From Calliopsis andreniformis (Eukaryota; Arthropoda; Insecta; Hymenoptera; Andrenidae), in assembly GCF_051401765.1 (NCBI RefSeq), contig NW_027480493.1, positions 1,612,001 to 1,676,000 on the forward strand: a DNA stretch of 64,000 nt, written 5' to 3'. Positions within the stretch are counted from its first letter, which is position 1, and the number at the start of each line of letters is the position of its first letter. The notes under the pieces were generated by a model, which was given only the letters and a program-made list of their open reading frames with translations, was not told the DNA's origin and searched no databases. Of the stretch, positions 12,080 through 24,800 are shown piece by piece. The translations under genes were made by a program, and so were the position numbers.

Positions 12080-15000
12080 TTGAGGAATGAGGTTTGAGGA
12101 TTGAGGATTGAGGATTGAGGATTGATGATTGAGTATTGAAGGTTGAGGATTGATGACTGAGGATTGAGGATTGAGGATTGAGGATTGAGGATTGAGGATT
12201 GAAGATTGAGTGTTGAGGATTGAGTGTTGAGGAGTGAGGATTGAGTGTTGAGGATTGAGGATGAGGGCTGAGGTTTGAGGTTTGAGGTTTGAGTATTGAA
12301 TCCTGAGAATTCAGGATATTCTGTTGAGTATTGAGAATTCAGGATTGATGGTTGAGTATTGAGGATTGAGGATTGAGGATTGAGGATTGAGTATTGAAGA
12401 TTGAGGATTGATGATTGAGGATTGATGATTGAGGATTGAGGAATGAGGTTTGAGGATTGAGAACGATGGCTGATGGTTGAGGGTTGAGGTTTTAGGACTG
12501 AGGACTGAGGATTGAGGATTGAGAATTGAGGATTGAGGATTGAGGATTGAAGATTGGGGATTGGTAATTGAGGATTGAAGAATGAGGATTCAGGATTGAG
12601 GATTGATGATTGGGGATTGAAGATTGAGTATTGAGGATTGAAGATTGAGTATTGATGATTGAAGATTGAGGATTGAGTGTTGAGGGTTGAGGTTTGCGTA
12701 CGAGGACTGACGGTTGAGGATTGAGGTTTGAGGATTGAGGGTTGAGGACTGAGGACTGAGGACAGAGGATTGAGGATCGAGCATTGAGGATTGAAGATTG
12801 AGGACTGGGGATTGAGGACTGAAGATTGAGGATTAAGGATAGAGGATTGGTGATTGAGGATCTAGGACTGAATATTGATTATTGAGTATTAAAGATTGAG
12901 GATTGAGGATTGAGAATTGAGAATTGAGAATTGAGGATAAGGACTGAGGGTTGAGGATTGAGGTTTGAGGAATGAGGATTGAGGATTGAGGATTGAGGAT
13001 TGAAGATTGAGTATTGATGATTGAAGATTGAGGATTGAGGATTGAGGGTTGAGGATTGAGGACGAGGACTGACGGTTGAGGATTGTAGTTTGAGGATTGA
13101 GGATTGAGGATTGAGTATTGAGGATGGGGACTGGGGTTTGAGGATTGAGGTTTGAGGAATGAGGATTGAGGATTGAGGATTGAGGATTGAGGATTGAGGA
13201 TTGAGTATTGAAGGTTGAGGATTGATGACTGAGGATTGAGGATTGCGGATTGACGATTGAGGATTCAGGATTGAGGGTTGAAGGTTGAGTGTTGAGGATT
13301 GAAGGTTGAGGATTGACGATTGAGGATTGAGGATTGAGGATGAAGGCTGAGGTTTGAGGTTTGAGGTTTGAGGTTTGAGTATTGAATCCTGAGAATTCAG
13401 GATGTTCTATTGAGTATTGAGAATTGAGGATTGATGGTTTAGTATTGAGGATTCAGGATTGAGGATTGAGGATTGAGTATTGAAGATTGAGGATTGATGG
13501 TTGAGGATTTAGAATTGAGGATTGAGGATTGAGGATTGAGGATTGAAAATTGAGTATTGAGGATTGAAGATTGAGGACTGAGGAATAAAGATTGAGGATT
13601 GAGGATGAGGGCTGAGGGTTGAGGATTGAGGCTTGAGGACTGAGGACTGAGGATTGAGGATTGAGAATTGAGGATAGAGGATTGAGGATTGAAGATTGAG
13701 GATTGGGTATTGAGGATTGAAGAATGAGGATTGAGGATTGAGGATTGAGGATTGAGGATTGAAGATTGAGTATTGAGGATTGAAGATTGAGTATTGAGGA
13801 TTGAGGATTGAGGATTGAGGACTGAGGATTGAGGATTGAGGATTGAGAATTGAAGATTGAGGACTGAGGACTGGGGATTAAAGATTGAGTGTTGAGGATT
13901 GAAGATTGAGGATTGATGATTGGGGATTGAGGATTGAGGATTGAGGATTGAGGATTGAGTATTGAAGGCTGAGGATTGATGATTGAGGATTGAGGATTGA
14001 GGATTGAGGATTGAGGATTAAACATTGAGTATTGAGGATTGAAGATTGAGAATTGAGGATTGAGGATTGAACATTGAGGACTGAGTGTGGAGTGTTGAGT
14101 GATGAGAACTGATGTTTGTGGATAGAGATTTGAAGATTGCAGATTGAGTATTGTGTATTGAAAACTGTGAATTGAGGATATTCTATTGAGGATTGAGGAT
14201 TGTCACCTGATTGTTGAGGACTGAGGGCTGAAGATTGAGGATTCAGGATTGAGGATACAGAATTGAGGTTTGAGGACTGAGGATTGAGGATTGAGGATTG
14301 AAGATTGAGTATTGAGGATTGAAGATTGAGGATTGAGGACTGAGAATTGAGGATTGAGGATGAGGGCAGAGGGTTGAGGATTGAGGTTTAAGGACTGAGG
14401 ACTGAGGATTGAGGATTGAGAATTGAGGATTGAGGATTGAGGATTGAAGATTGAGGATTGGGTATTGAGGATTGAAGAATGAGGATTGAGGATTGAGGAT
14501 TGAGGATAGAGGATTGAGGATTGAAGATTGAGGGTTGGGTTTTGAGGATTGAGTATTGAGGATTGAGTATTGAAGGCTGAGGATTGATGATTGAGGATTG
14601 AGGATTGAGGATTGAGGATTGAGTATTGAGGACTGAGGGTTGAAGATTGAGGATTGATGATTGAGGATTAAAGAGTGAGTATTGAGGATTGAAGATTGAG
14701 AATTGAGGATTGAGGATTGAACATTGAGGACTGAGTGTTGAGGGTTGAGTGATGAGTATTGATGTTTGAGGATAGAGATTTGAAGATTGCAGATTGAGTA
14801 TTGTGTATTGAAAACTGTGAATTGAGGATATTCTATTGAGGATTGAGGATTGTCACCTGATTGTTGAGGACTGAGGGCTGAAGATTGAGCATTCAGGATT
14901 GAGGATTCAGAATTGAGGTTTGAGGACTGAGGATTGAGGATTGAGGATTGAAGATTGAGTATTGAGGATTGAAGATTGAGGATTGAGGATTGAGAATTGA

Positions 15001-16555
15001 GGATTGAGGATGAGGGCTGAGGGTTGAGGATTGAGGTTTAAGGACTGAGGACTGAGGATTGAGGATTGAGAATTGAGGATTGAGGATTGAGGATTGAAGA
15101 TTGAGGATAGGGTATTGAGGATTGAAGAATGAGGATTGAGGATTGAGGATTGAGGATAGAGGATTGAAGATTGAGTATTGAGGATTGAAGATTGACGATT
15201 GAGTATTGTGGATTGAAGATTGAGTATTGAACATTGAGGACTGAGTGTTGAGTGTTCAGTGATGAGAATTGATGTTTGTGGATAGAGGTTTGAAGATTGC
15301 AGATTGAGTATTGAGCATTGAAAACTGTGAATTGAGGATATTCTATTGAGGATTGAGGATTGTCAACTGATTGTTGAGGACTGAGGGCTGACGATTGAGG
15401 ATTCAGGATTGAGGATTCAGAATTGAGGTTTGAGGACTGAGGATTGAGGATTGAAGATTGATTATTGAGGATTGAGGATTGAGAATTGAGGATTGTGGAT
15501 TGAGGATTGAAGATTGAGGATTGGGTCTTGAGGATTGAAGAATGAGGATTGAGGATTGAGGATTGAGGATTGAGGATTGAAGATTGAGTATTGAGGATTG
15601 AAGATTGAGGATTGAAGACTGAGGATTGAGGATTGAGTATTGAGGATTGAGGATTGAGGATTAAAGATTGAGTATTGAGGATTGAAGATTGAGGATTGTG
15701 GATTGAAGATTGAGTATTGAGGATTGAGGGTTGAGGATTGAGGATTGAAGATTGAGAATTGACGATGAGCTTTGAGGACTGAGGACTAAGGATTGAGGAT
15801 TGAGAATTGAGGATTGAGGATTGAGGATTGAGGATTGAAGATTGAGGATTGGGTATTGAGGATTGAACATTGAGGATTGAGGATTGAGGATCGAGGATTG
15901 CGGATTGAGGATTGAAGATTGAATATTGATGATTGAAGATTGAGGATTGAGGATTGAGGGTTGTGGATTGAGGACGAGGACTGAGTGTTGAGTATTGATG
16001 TTTGAGGTCTGATGATTGAGGATTGAGGATTGAGAATTGAGGATTGAGGATTGAGGATTGAAGATTGAGGATTGGGTATTGAGGATTGAAGAATGAGGAT
16101 CGAGGATTGAGTATTGATGATTGAGGATTGAAGATTGAGTATTGGGGATTGAAGACTGACGATTGAGGATTTAGGATTGAGGGTTGAGGATTTAGTATTG
16201 AGAATTGAGGATTGAGGATTGAGGATTGAAGGTTGAGGATTGGGTATTGAGGACTGAGGACTGAGGATTGAGAATTGAGGATTGAGGATTGAGGATTAAA
16301 TATTGAGTATTGAGGATTGAGGATTGAGGATTGAAGTTTGAGTATTGAGGATTGAAGATTGAGGATTGAGGATTGAGGATTGAGGATTGAGGATTGAAGA
16401 TTGAGGATTGGGGACTGAGTGTTGAGGGTTGAGTAATGAGAATTGATGTTTGTGGATGGAGATTTGAAGATTGAAGATTGAGGATTGAGTATTGAAAGCT
16501 GAGAATTCAGGATATTCTATTGGGTATTGAGAATTTTGTATTGATGGTTGAGTGT
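12080..16555. repeat. Higher-order unit, copy 1 of 4,746-bp-offset duplication
   Basis: The segment recurs at 16826-21301 at offset 4,746 bp, exactly 678 monomers. Block order is A1 (12300), C motif (12465), CGTACG variant (12697), A1 with a GTTCT flank (13386), B cores (14202, 14852, 15362), A2 (EcoRI at 16503). The copies differ at scattered single bases: GAGTATTAAAG near 12885 against GAGGATTAAAG in copy 2, and GACTAAGG near 15785 against GACTGAGG. Even spacing with few substitutions indicates a recent duplication. Confidence 0.9.
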
Positions 16556-16825
16556 TGAGGAGTGAGGATTGAGTGTTGAGGATTGAGGATGAGGGCTGAG
16601 GTTTGAGGTTTGAGGTTTGAGTATTGAATCCTGAGAATTCAGGATATTCTGTTGAGTATTGAGAATTCAGGATTGATGGTTGAGTATTGAGGATTGAGGA
16701 TTGAGGATTGAGGATTGAGTATTGAAGATTGAGGATTGAGGAATGAGGTTTGAGGATTGAGAACGATGGCTGATGGTTGAGGGTTGAGGTTTTAGGACTG
16801 AGGACTGAGGATTGAGGATTGAGAA
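16556..16825. repeat. Partial A1-C segment inserted between two units
   Basis: This short segment carries an extra A1 inverted repeat (16628) and an extra C motif (16765), placed between two full units. It resembles the stretch starting near 31873, with A1 at offset 15,323 bp (2,189 monomers). It looks like a truncated unit start left by unequal exchange. Confidence 0.7.
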
Positions 16826-19800
16826 TTGAGGAATGAGGTTTGAGGATTGAGGATTGAGGATTGAGGATTGATGATTGAGTATTGAAGGTTGAGGATTGAT
16901 GACTGAGGATTGAGGATTGAGGATTGAGGATTGAGGATTGAGGATTGAAGATTGAGTGTTGAGGATTGAGTGTTGAGGAGTGAGGATTGAGTGTTGAGGA
17001 TTGAGGATGAGGGCTGAGGTTTGAGGTTTGAGGTTTGAGTATTGAATCCTGAGAATTCAGGATATTCTGTTGAGTATTGAGAATTCAGGATTGATGGTTG
17101 AGTATTGAGGATTGAGGATTGAGGATTGAGGATTGAGTATTGAAGATTGAGGATTGATGATTGAGGATTGAGGATTGAGGATTGAGGAATGAGGTTTGAG
17201 GATTGAGAACGATGGCTGATGGTTGAGGGTTGAGGTTTTAGGACTGAGGACTGAGGATTGAGGATTGAGAATTGAGGATTGAGGATTGAGGATTGAAGAT
17301 TGGGGATTGGTAATTGAGGATTGAAGAATGAGGATTCAGGATTGAGGATTGATGATTGGGGATTGAAGATTGAGTATTGAGGATTGAAGATTGAGTATTG
17401 ATGATTGAAGATTGAGGATTGAGTGTTGAGGGTTGAGGTTTGCGTACGAGGACTGACGGTTGAGGATTGAGGTTTGAGGATTGAGGGTTGAGGACTGAGG
17501 ACTGAGGACAGAGGATTGAGGATCGAGCATTGAGGATTGAAGATTGAGGACTGGGGATTGAGGACTGAAGATTGAGGATTAAGGATAGAGGATTGGTGAT
17601 TGAGGATCTAGGACTGAATATTGATTATTGAGGATTAAAGATTGAGGATTGAGGATTGAGAATTGAGAATTGAGAATTGAGGATAAGGACTGAGGGTTGA
17701 GGATTGAGGTTTGAGGAATGAGGATTGAGGATTGAGGATTGAGGATTGAAGATTGAGTATTGATGATTGAAGATTGAGGACTGAGGATTGAGGGTTGAGG
17801 ATTGAGGACGAGGACTGACGGTTGAGGATTGTAGTTTGAGGATTGAGGATTGAGGATTGAGTATTGAGGATGGGGACTGGGGTTTGAGGATTGAGGTTTG
17901 AGGAATGAGGATTGAGGATTGAGGATTGAGGATTGAGGATTGAGGATTGAGTATTGAAGGTTGAGGATTGATGACTGAGGATTGAGGATTGCGGATTGAC
18001 GATTGAGGATTCAGGATTGAGGGTTGAAGGTTGAGTGTTGAGGATTGAAGGTTGAGGATTGACGATTGAGGATTGAGGATTGAGGATGAAGGCTGAGGTT
18101 TGAGGTTTGAGGTTTGAGGTTTGAGTATTGAATCCTGAGAATTCAGGATGTTCTATTGAGTATTGAGAATTGAGGATTGATGGTTTAGTATTGAGGATTC
18201 AGGATTGAGGATTGAGGATTGAGTATTGAAGATTGAGGATTGATGGTTGAGGATTTAGAATTGAGGATTGAGGATTGAGGATTGAGGATTGAAAATTGAG
18301 TATTGAGGATTGAAGATTGAGGACTGAGGAATAAAGATTGAGGATTGAGGATGAGGGCTGAGGGTTGAGGATTGAGGCTTGAGGACTGAGGACTGAGGAT
18401 TGAGGATTGAGAATTGAGGATAGAGGATTGAGGATTGAAGATTGAGGATTGGGTATTGAGGATTGAAGAATGAGGATTGAGGATTGAGGATTGAGGATTG
18501 AGGATTGAAGATTGAGTATTGAGGATTGAAGATTGAGTATTGAGGATTGAGGATTGAGGATTGAGGACTGAGGATTGAGGATTGAGGATTGAGAATTGAA
18601 GATTGAGGACTGAGGACTGGGGATTAAAGATTGAGTGTTGAGGATTGAAGATTGAGGATTGATGATTGGGGATTGAGGATTGAGGATTGAGGATTGAGGA
18701 TTGAGTATTGAAGGCTGAGGATTGATGATTGAGGATTGAGGATTGAGGATTGAGGATTGAGGATTAAACATTGAGTATTGAGGATTGAAGATTGAGAATT
18801 GAGGATTGAGGATTGAACATTGAGGACTGAGTGTGGAGTGTTGAGTGATGAGAACTGATGTTTGTGGATAGAGATTTGAAGATTGCAGATTGAGTATTGT
18901 GTATTGAAAACTGTGAATTGAGGATATTCTATTGAGGATTGAGGATTGTCACCTGATTGTTGAGGACTGAGGGCTGAAGATTGAGGATTCAGGATTGAGG
19001 ATACAGAATTGAGGTTTGAGGACTGAGGATTGAGGATTGAGGATTGAAGATTGAGTATTGAGGATTGAAGATTGAGGATTGAGGACTGAGAATTGAGGAT
19101 TGAGGATGAGGGCAGAGGGTTGAGGATTGAGGTTTAAGGACTGAGGACTGAGGATTGAGGATTGAGAATTGAGGATTGAGGATTGAGGATTGAAGATTGA
19201 GGATTGGGTATTGAGGATTGAAGAATGAGGATTGAGGATTGAGGATTGAGGATAGAGGATTGAGGATTGAAGATTGAGGGTTGGGTTTTGAGGATTGAGT
19301 ATTGAGGATTGAGTATTGAAGGCTGAGGATTGATGATTGAGGATTGAGGATTGAGGATTGAGGATTGAGTATTGAGGACTGAGGGTTGAAGATTGAGGAT
19401 TGATGATTGAGGATTAAAGAGTGAGTATTGAGGATTGAAGATTGAGAATTGAGGATTGAGGATTGAACATTGAGGACTGAGTGTTGAGGGTTGAGTGATG
19501 AGTATTGATGTTTGAGGATAGAGATTTGAAGATTGCAGATTGAGTATTGTGTATTGAAAACTGTGAATTGAGGATATTCTATTGAGGATTGAGGATTGTC
19601 ACCTGATTGTTGAGGACTGAGGGCTGAAGATTGAGCATTCAGGATTGAGGATTCAGAATTGAGGTTTGAGGACTGAGGATTGAGGATTGAGGATTGAAGA
19701 TTGAGTATTGAGGATTGAAGATTGAGGATTGAGGATTGAGAATTGAGGATTGAGGATGAGGGCTGAGGGTTGAGGATTGAGGTTTAAGGACTGAGGACTG

Positions 19801-21301
19801 AGGATTGAGGATTGAGAATTGAGGATTGAGGATTGAGGATTGAAGATTGAGGATAGGGTATTGAGGATTGAAGAATGAGGATTGAGGATTGAGGATTGAG
19901 GATAGAGGATTGAAGATTGAGTATTGAGGATTGAAGATTGACGATTGAGTATTGTGGATTGAAGATTGAGTATTGAACATTGAGGACTGAGTGTTGAGTG
20001 TTCAGTGATGAGAATTGATGTTTGTGGATAGAGGTTTGAAGATTGCAGATTGAGTATTGAGCATTGAAAACTGTGAATTGAGGATATTCTATTGAGGATT
20101 GAGGATTGTCAACTGATTGTTGAGGACTGAGGGCTGACGATTGAGGATTCAGGATTGAGGATTCAGAATTGAGGTTTGAGGACTGAGGATTGAGGATTGA
20201 AGATTGATTATTGAGGATTGAGGATTGAGAATTGAGGATTGTGGATTGAGGATTGAAGATTGAGGATTGGGTCTTGAGGATTGAAGAATGAGGATTGAGG
20301 ATTGAGGATTGAGGATTGAGGATTGAAGATTGAGTATTGAGGATTGAAGATTGAGGATTGAAGACTGAGGATTGAGGATTGAGTATTGAGGATTGAGGAT
20401 TGAGGATTAAAGATTGAGTATTGAGGATTGAAGATTGAGGATTGTGGATTGAAGATTGAGTATTGAGGATTGAGGGTTGAGGATTGAGGATTGAAGATTG
20501 AGAATTGACGATGAGCTTTGAGGACTGAGGACTGAGGATTGAGGATTGAGAATTGAGGATTGAGGATTGAGGATTGAGGATTGAAGATTGAGGATTGGGT
20601 ATTGAGGATTGAACATTGAGGATTGAGGATTGAGGATCGAGGATTGCGGATTGAGGATTGAAGATTGAATATTGATGATTGAAGATTGAGGATTGAGGAT
20701 TGAGGGTTGTGGATTGAGGACGAGGACTGAGTGTTGAGTATTGATGTTTGAGGTCTGATGATTGAGGATTGAGGATTGAGAATTGAGGATTGAGGATTGA
20801 GGATTGAAGATTGAGGATTGGGTATTGAGGATTGAAGAATGAGGATCGAGGATTGAGTATTGATGATTGAGGATTGAAGATTGAGTATTGGGGATTGAAG
20901 ACTGACGATTGAGGATTTAGGATTGAGGGTTGAGGATTTAGTATTGAGAATTGAGGATTGAGGATTGAGGATTGAAGGTTGAGGATTGGGTATTGAGGAC
21001 TGAGGACTGAGGATTGAGAATTGAGGATTGAGGATTGAGGATTAAATATTGAGTATTGAGGATTGAGGATTGAGGATTGAAGTTTGAGTATTGAGGATTG
21101 AAGATTGAGGATTGAGGATTGAGGATTGAGGATTGAGGATTGAAGATTGAGGATTGGGGACTGAGTGTTGAGGGTTGAGTAATGAGAATTGATGTTTGTG
21201 GATGGAGATTTGAAGATTGAAGATTGAGGATTGAGTATTGAAAGCTGAGAATTCAGGATATTCTATTGGGTATTGAGAATTTTGTATTGATGGTTGAGTA
21301 T
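16826..21301. repeat. Higher-order unit, copy 2 of 4,746-bp-offset duplication
   Basis: This is the copy of 12080-16555, with A1 at 17046, C at 17211, A1 with GTTCT flank at 18132, B cores at 18948, 19598 and 20108, and the A2 EcoRI site at 21249. At the right edge the copies part within the TGATGGTTGAGT run: copy 1 continues GTTGAGGAGTG and copy 2 continues ATTGAGGATTG. Confidence 0.9.
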
Positions 21302-21894
21302 TGAGGATTGATGGTTGAGTGTTGTGTGTTGAATATTAAGGATTGGCGGATTGAGTATTGAAGATTGAGGACTGAGGACTGAGGATTGAGTATTGAGGAT
21401 TGAGGATTCAGTATTGAGGATTGAGGATTTAAGAGTATTGATGAGTGAAGATTGCGGATTTACTATTGAGGGTTTAGTTTTGAGGACGAGGACTTAGGGA
21501 TGTGGATTGAGGTTTGAGGACAGAAGATTGAGGATTGAGGATTGAGAATTGATAATTGAAGATTGAGGATTGAAAATTTAGGATTGGGTATTGAGGATTG
21601 AGGATTGGGGATTGAGGATTTAGTATTGGAGGTTGATTATTTAGGATTGAAGATAGAGGGTTGAGGATTGAGGTTTGAGGAATGAGGTTTGAGGATTGAG
21701 GATTGAGGATTGCGGATTGATGATTGAGTATTGAAGGTTGAGGATTGATGACTGAGGATTGAGGATTGAGGATTGAGGATTGAGGATTGAGGATTGAAGA
21801 TTGAGTGTTGAGGATTGAGTGTTGAGGAGTGAGGATTGAGTGTTGAGGATTGAGGATGAGGGCTGAGGTTTGAGGTTTGAGGTTTGAGTATTGA
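17046..21894. repeat. Representative A1-anchored higher-order repeat unit (4.85 kb)
   Basis: This is a clean example of the large unit, running from one A1 inverted repeat to the next equivalent one: A1, C, A1', B, B, B, A2. Equivalent A1 anchors lie at 12300, 17046, 21895, 27018, 31819, 36349, 41549, 46672 and 51473, with successive spacings of 4746, 4849, 5123, 4801, 4530, 5200, 5123 and 4801 bp. The unequal lengths come from gain or loss of inner segments and not from drift of the monomer. Confidence 0.8.
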
Positions 21895-24800
21895 ATCCTG
21901 AGAATTCAGGATATTCTGTTGAGTATTGAGAATTCAGGATTGATGGTTGAGTATTGAGGATTGAGGATTGAGGATTGAGGATTGAGTATTGAAGATTGAG
22001 GATTGAGGAATGAGGTTTGAGGATTGAGAACGATGGCTGATGGTTGAGGGTTGAGGTTTTAGGACTGAGGACTGAGGATTGAGGATTGAGAATTGAGGAT
22101 TGAGGATTGAGGATTGAAGATTGGGGATTGAAGATTGAGTATTGAGGATTGAAGATTGAGTATTGATGATTGAAGATTGAGGATTGAGTGTTGAGGGTTG
22201 AGGTTTGCGTACGAGGACTGACGGTTGAGGATTGAGGTTTGAGGATTGAGGGTTGAGGACTGAGGACTGAGGACAGAGGATTGAGGATGGAGCATTGATG
22301 ATTGAAGATTGAGGACTGGGGATTGAGGACTGAAGATTGAGGATTAAGGATAGAGGATTGGTGATTGAGGATCTAGGACTGAATAGTGATTATTGAGGAT
22401 TAAAGATTGAGGATTGAGGATTGAGAATTGAGAATTGAGAATTGAGGATAAGGACTGAGGGTTGAGGATTGAGGTTTGAGGAATGAGGATTGAGGATTGA
22501 GGATTCAGGATTGAAGATTGAGTATTGATGATTGAAGATTGAGGATTGAGAATTGAGGGTTGAGGATTGAGGACGAGGACTGACGGTTGAGGATTGTAGT
22601 TTGAGGATTGAGGATTGAGGATTGAGTATTGAGGTTGGGGACTGGGGTTTGAGGATTGAGGTTTGAGGAATGAGGATTGAGGATTGAGGATTGAGGATTG
22701 AGGATTGAGGATTGAGTATTGAAGGTTGAGGATTGATGACTGAGGATTGAGGATTGCGGATTGACGATTGAGGATTCAGGATTGAGGGTTGAAGGTTGAG
22801 TGTTGAGGATTGAAGGTTGAGGATTGACGATTGAGGATTGAGGATTGAGGATGAAGGCTGAGGTTTGAGGTTTGAGGTTTGAGGTTTGAGTATTGAATCC
22901 TGAGAATTCAGGATGTTCTATTGAGTATTGAGAATTGAGGATTGATGGTTTAGTATTGAGGATTCAGGATTGAGGATTGAGGATTGAGTATTGAAGATTG
23001 AGGATTGATGGTTGAGGATTTAGAATTGAGGATTGAGGATTGAGGATTGAGGATTGAAAATTGAGTATTGAGGATTGAAGATTGAGGACTGAGGAATAAA
23101 GATTGAGGATTGAGCATGAGGGCTGTGGGTTGAGGATTGAGGCTTGAGGACTGAGGACTGAGGATTGAGGATTGAGAATTGAGGATAGAGGATTGAGGAT
23201 TGAAGATTGAGGATTGGGTATTGAGGATTGAAGAATGAGGATTGAGGATTGAGGATTGAGGATTGAAGATTGAAGATTGAGTATTGAGGATTGAAGATTG
23301 AGTATTGAGGATTGAGGATTGAGGATTGAGGACTGAGGATTGAGGATTGAGGATTGAGAATTGAAGATTGAGGACTGAGGACTGGGGATTAAAGATTGAG
23401 TGTTGAGGATTGAAGATTGAGGATTGATGATTGGGGATTGAGGATTGAGGATTGAGGATTGAGGATTGAGTATTGAAGGCTGAGGATTGATGATTGAGGA
23501 TTGAGGATTGAGGATTGAGGATTGAGTATTGAGGACTGAGGGTTGAAGATTGAGGATTGACGATTGAGGATTAAAGATTGAGTATTGAGGATTGAAGATT
23601 GAGAATTGAGGATTGAGGATTGAACATTGAGGACTGAGTGTTGAGTGTTGAGTGATGAGAACTGATGTTTGTGGATAGAGATTTGAAGATTGCAGATTGA
23701 GTATTGTGTATTGAAAACTGTGAATTGAGGATATTCTATTGAGGATTGAGGATTGTCACCTGATTGTTGAGGACTGAGGGCTGAAGATTGAGGATTCAGG
23801 ATTGAGGATCCAGAATTGAGGTTTGAGGACTGAGGATTGAGGATTGAGGATTGAAGATTGAGTATTGAGGATTGAAGATTGAGGATTGAGGACTGAGAAT
23901 TGAGGATTGAGGATGAGGGCAGAGGGTTGAGGATTGAGGTTTAAGGACTGAGGACTGAGGATTGAGGATTGAGAATTGAGGATTGAGGATTGAGGATTGA
24001 AGATTGAGGATTGGGTATTGAGGATTGAAGAATGAGGACTGAGGATTTAGGATTGAGGATCGAGGAATGAAGATTGAGTATTGGGGATTGAAGATTGAGG
24101 ATTGAGGATTGTGGATTGAGGATTGAGGATTGAGTATTCATGATTGAGGATTGAGGATTGTAGATTGAGGATTGAGGATTGATGATTAAAGATTGAGTGT
24201 TGAGGATTGAAGATTGAGGATTGATGTTTGGGGATTGAGGATTGAGGATTGAGGATTGAGGATTGAGTATTGAAGGCTGAGGATTGATGATTGAGGATTG
24301 AGGTTTAAAGATTGAGTATTGAGGATTGAAGATTGAAGATTGAGAATTGAGGATTGAGGATTGAACATTGAGGACTGAGTGTTGAGGGTTGAGTGATGAG
24401 AATTGATGTTTGTGGATAGAGATTTGAAGATTGCAGATTGAGTATTGTGTATTGTAAACTGTGAATTGAGGATACTCTATTGAGGATTGGGGATTGTCAC
24501 CTGACTGTTGAGGACTGAGGGCTGAAGATTGAAGATTCAGGATTGAGGATTCAGAATTGAGGTTTGAGGACTGAGGGTTGAGGATTGAAAATTCATTATT
24601 GAGGATTGAGGATTGAGAATTGAGGATTGTGGATTGAGGATTGAAGATTGAGGATTGGGTTTTGAGGATTGAAGAATGAGGATTGAGGATTGAGGATTGA
24701 GGATTGAGGATTGAAGATTGAGTATTGAGGATTGAAGATTGAGGATTGAGGACTGAGGATTGAGGATTGAGTATTGAGGATTGAGGATTATGGATGGAGG

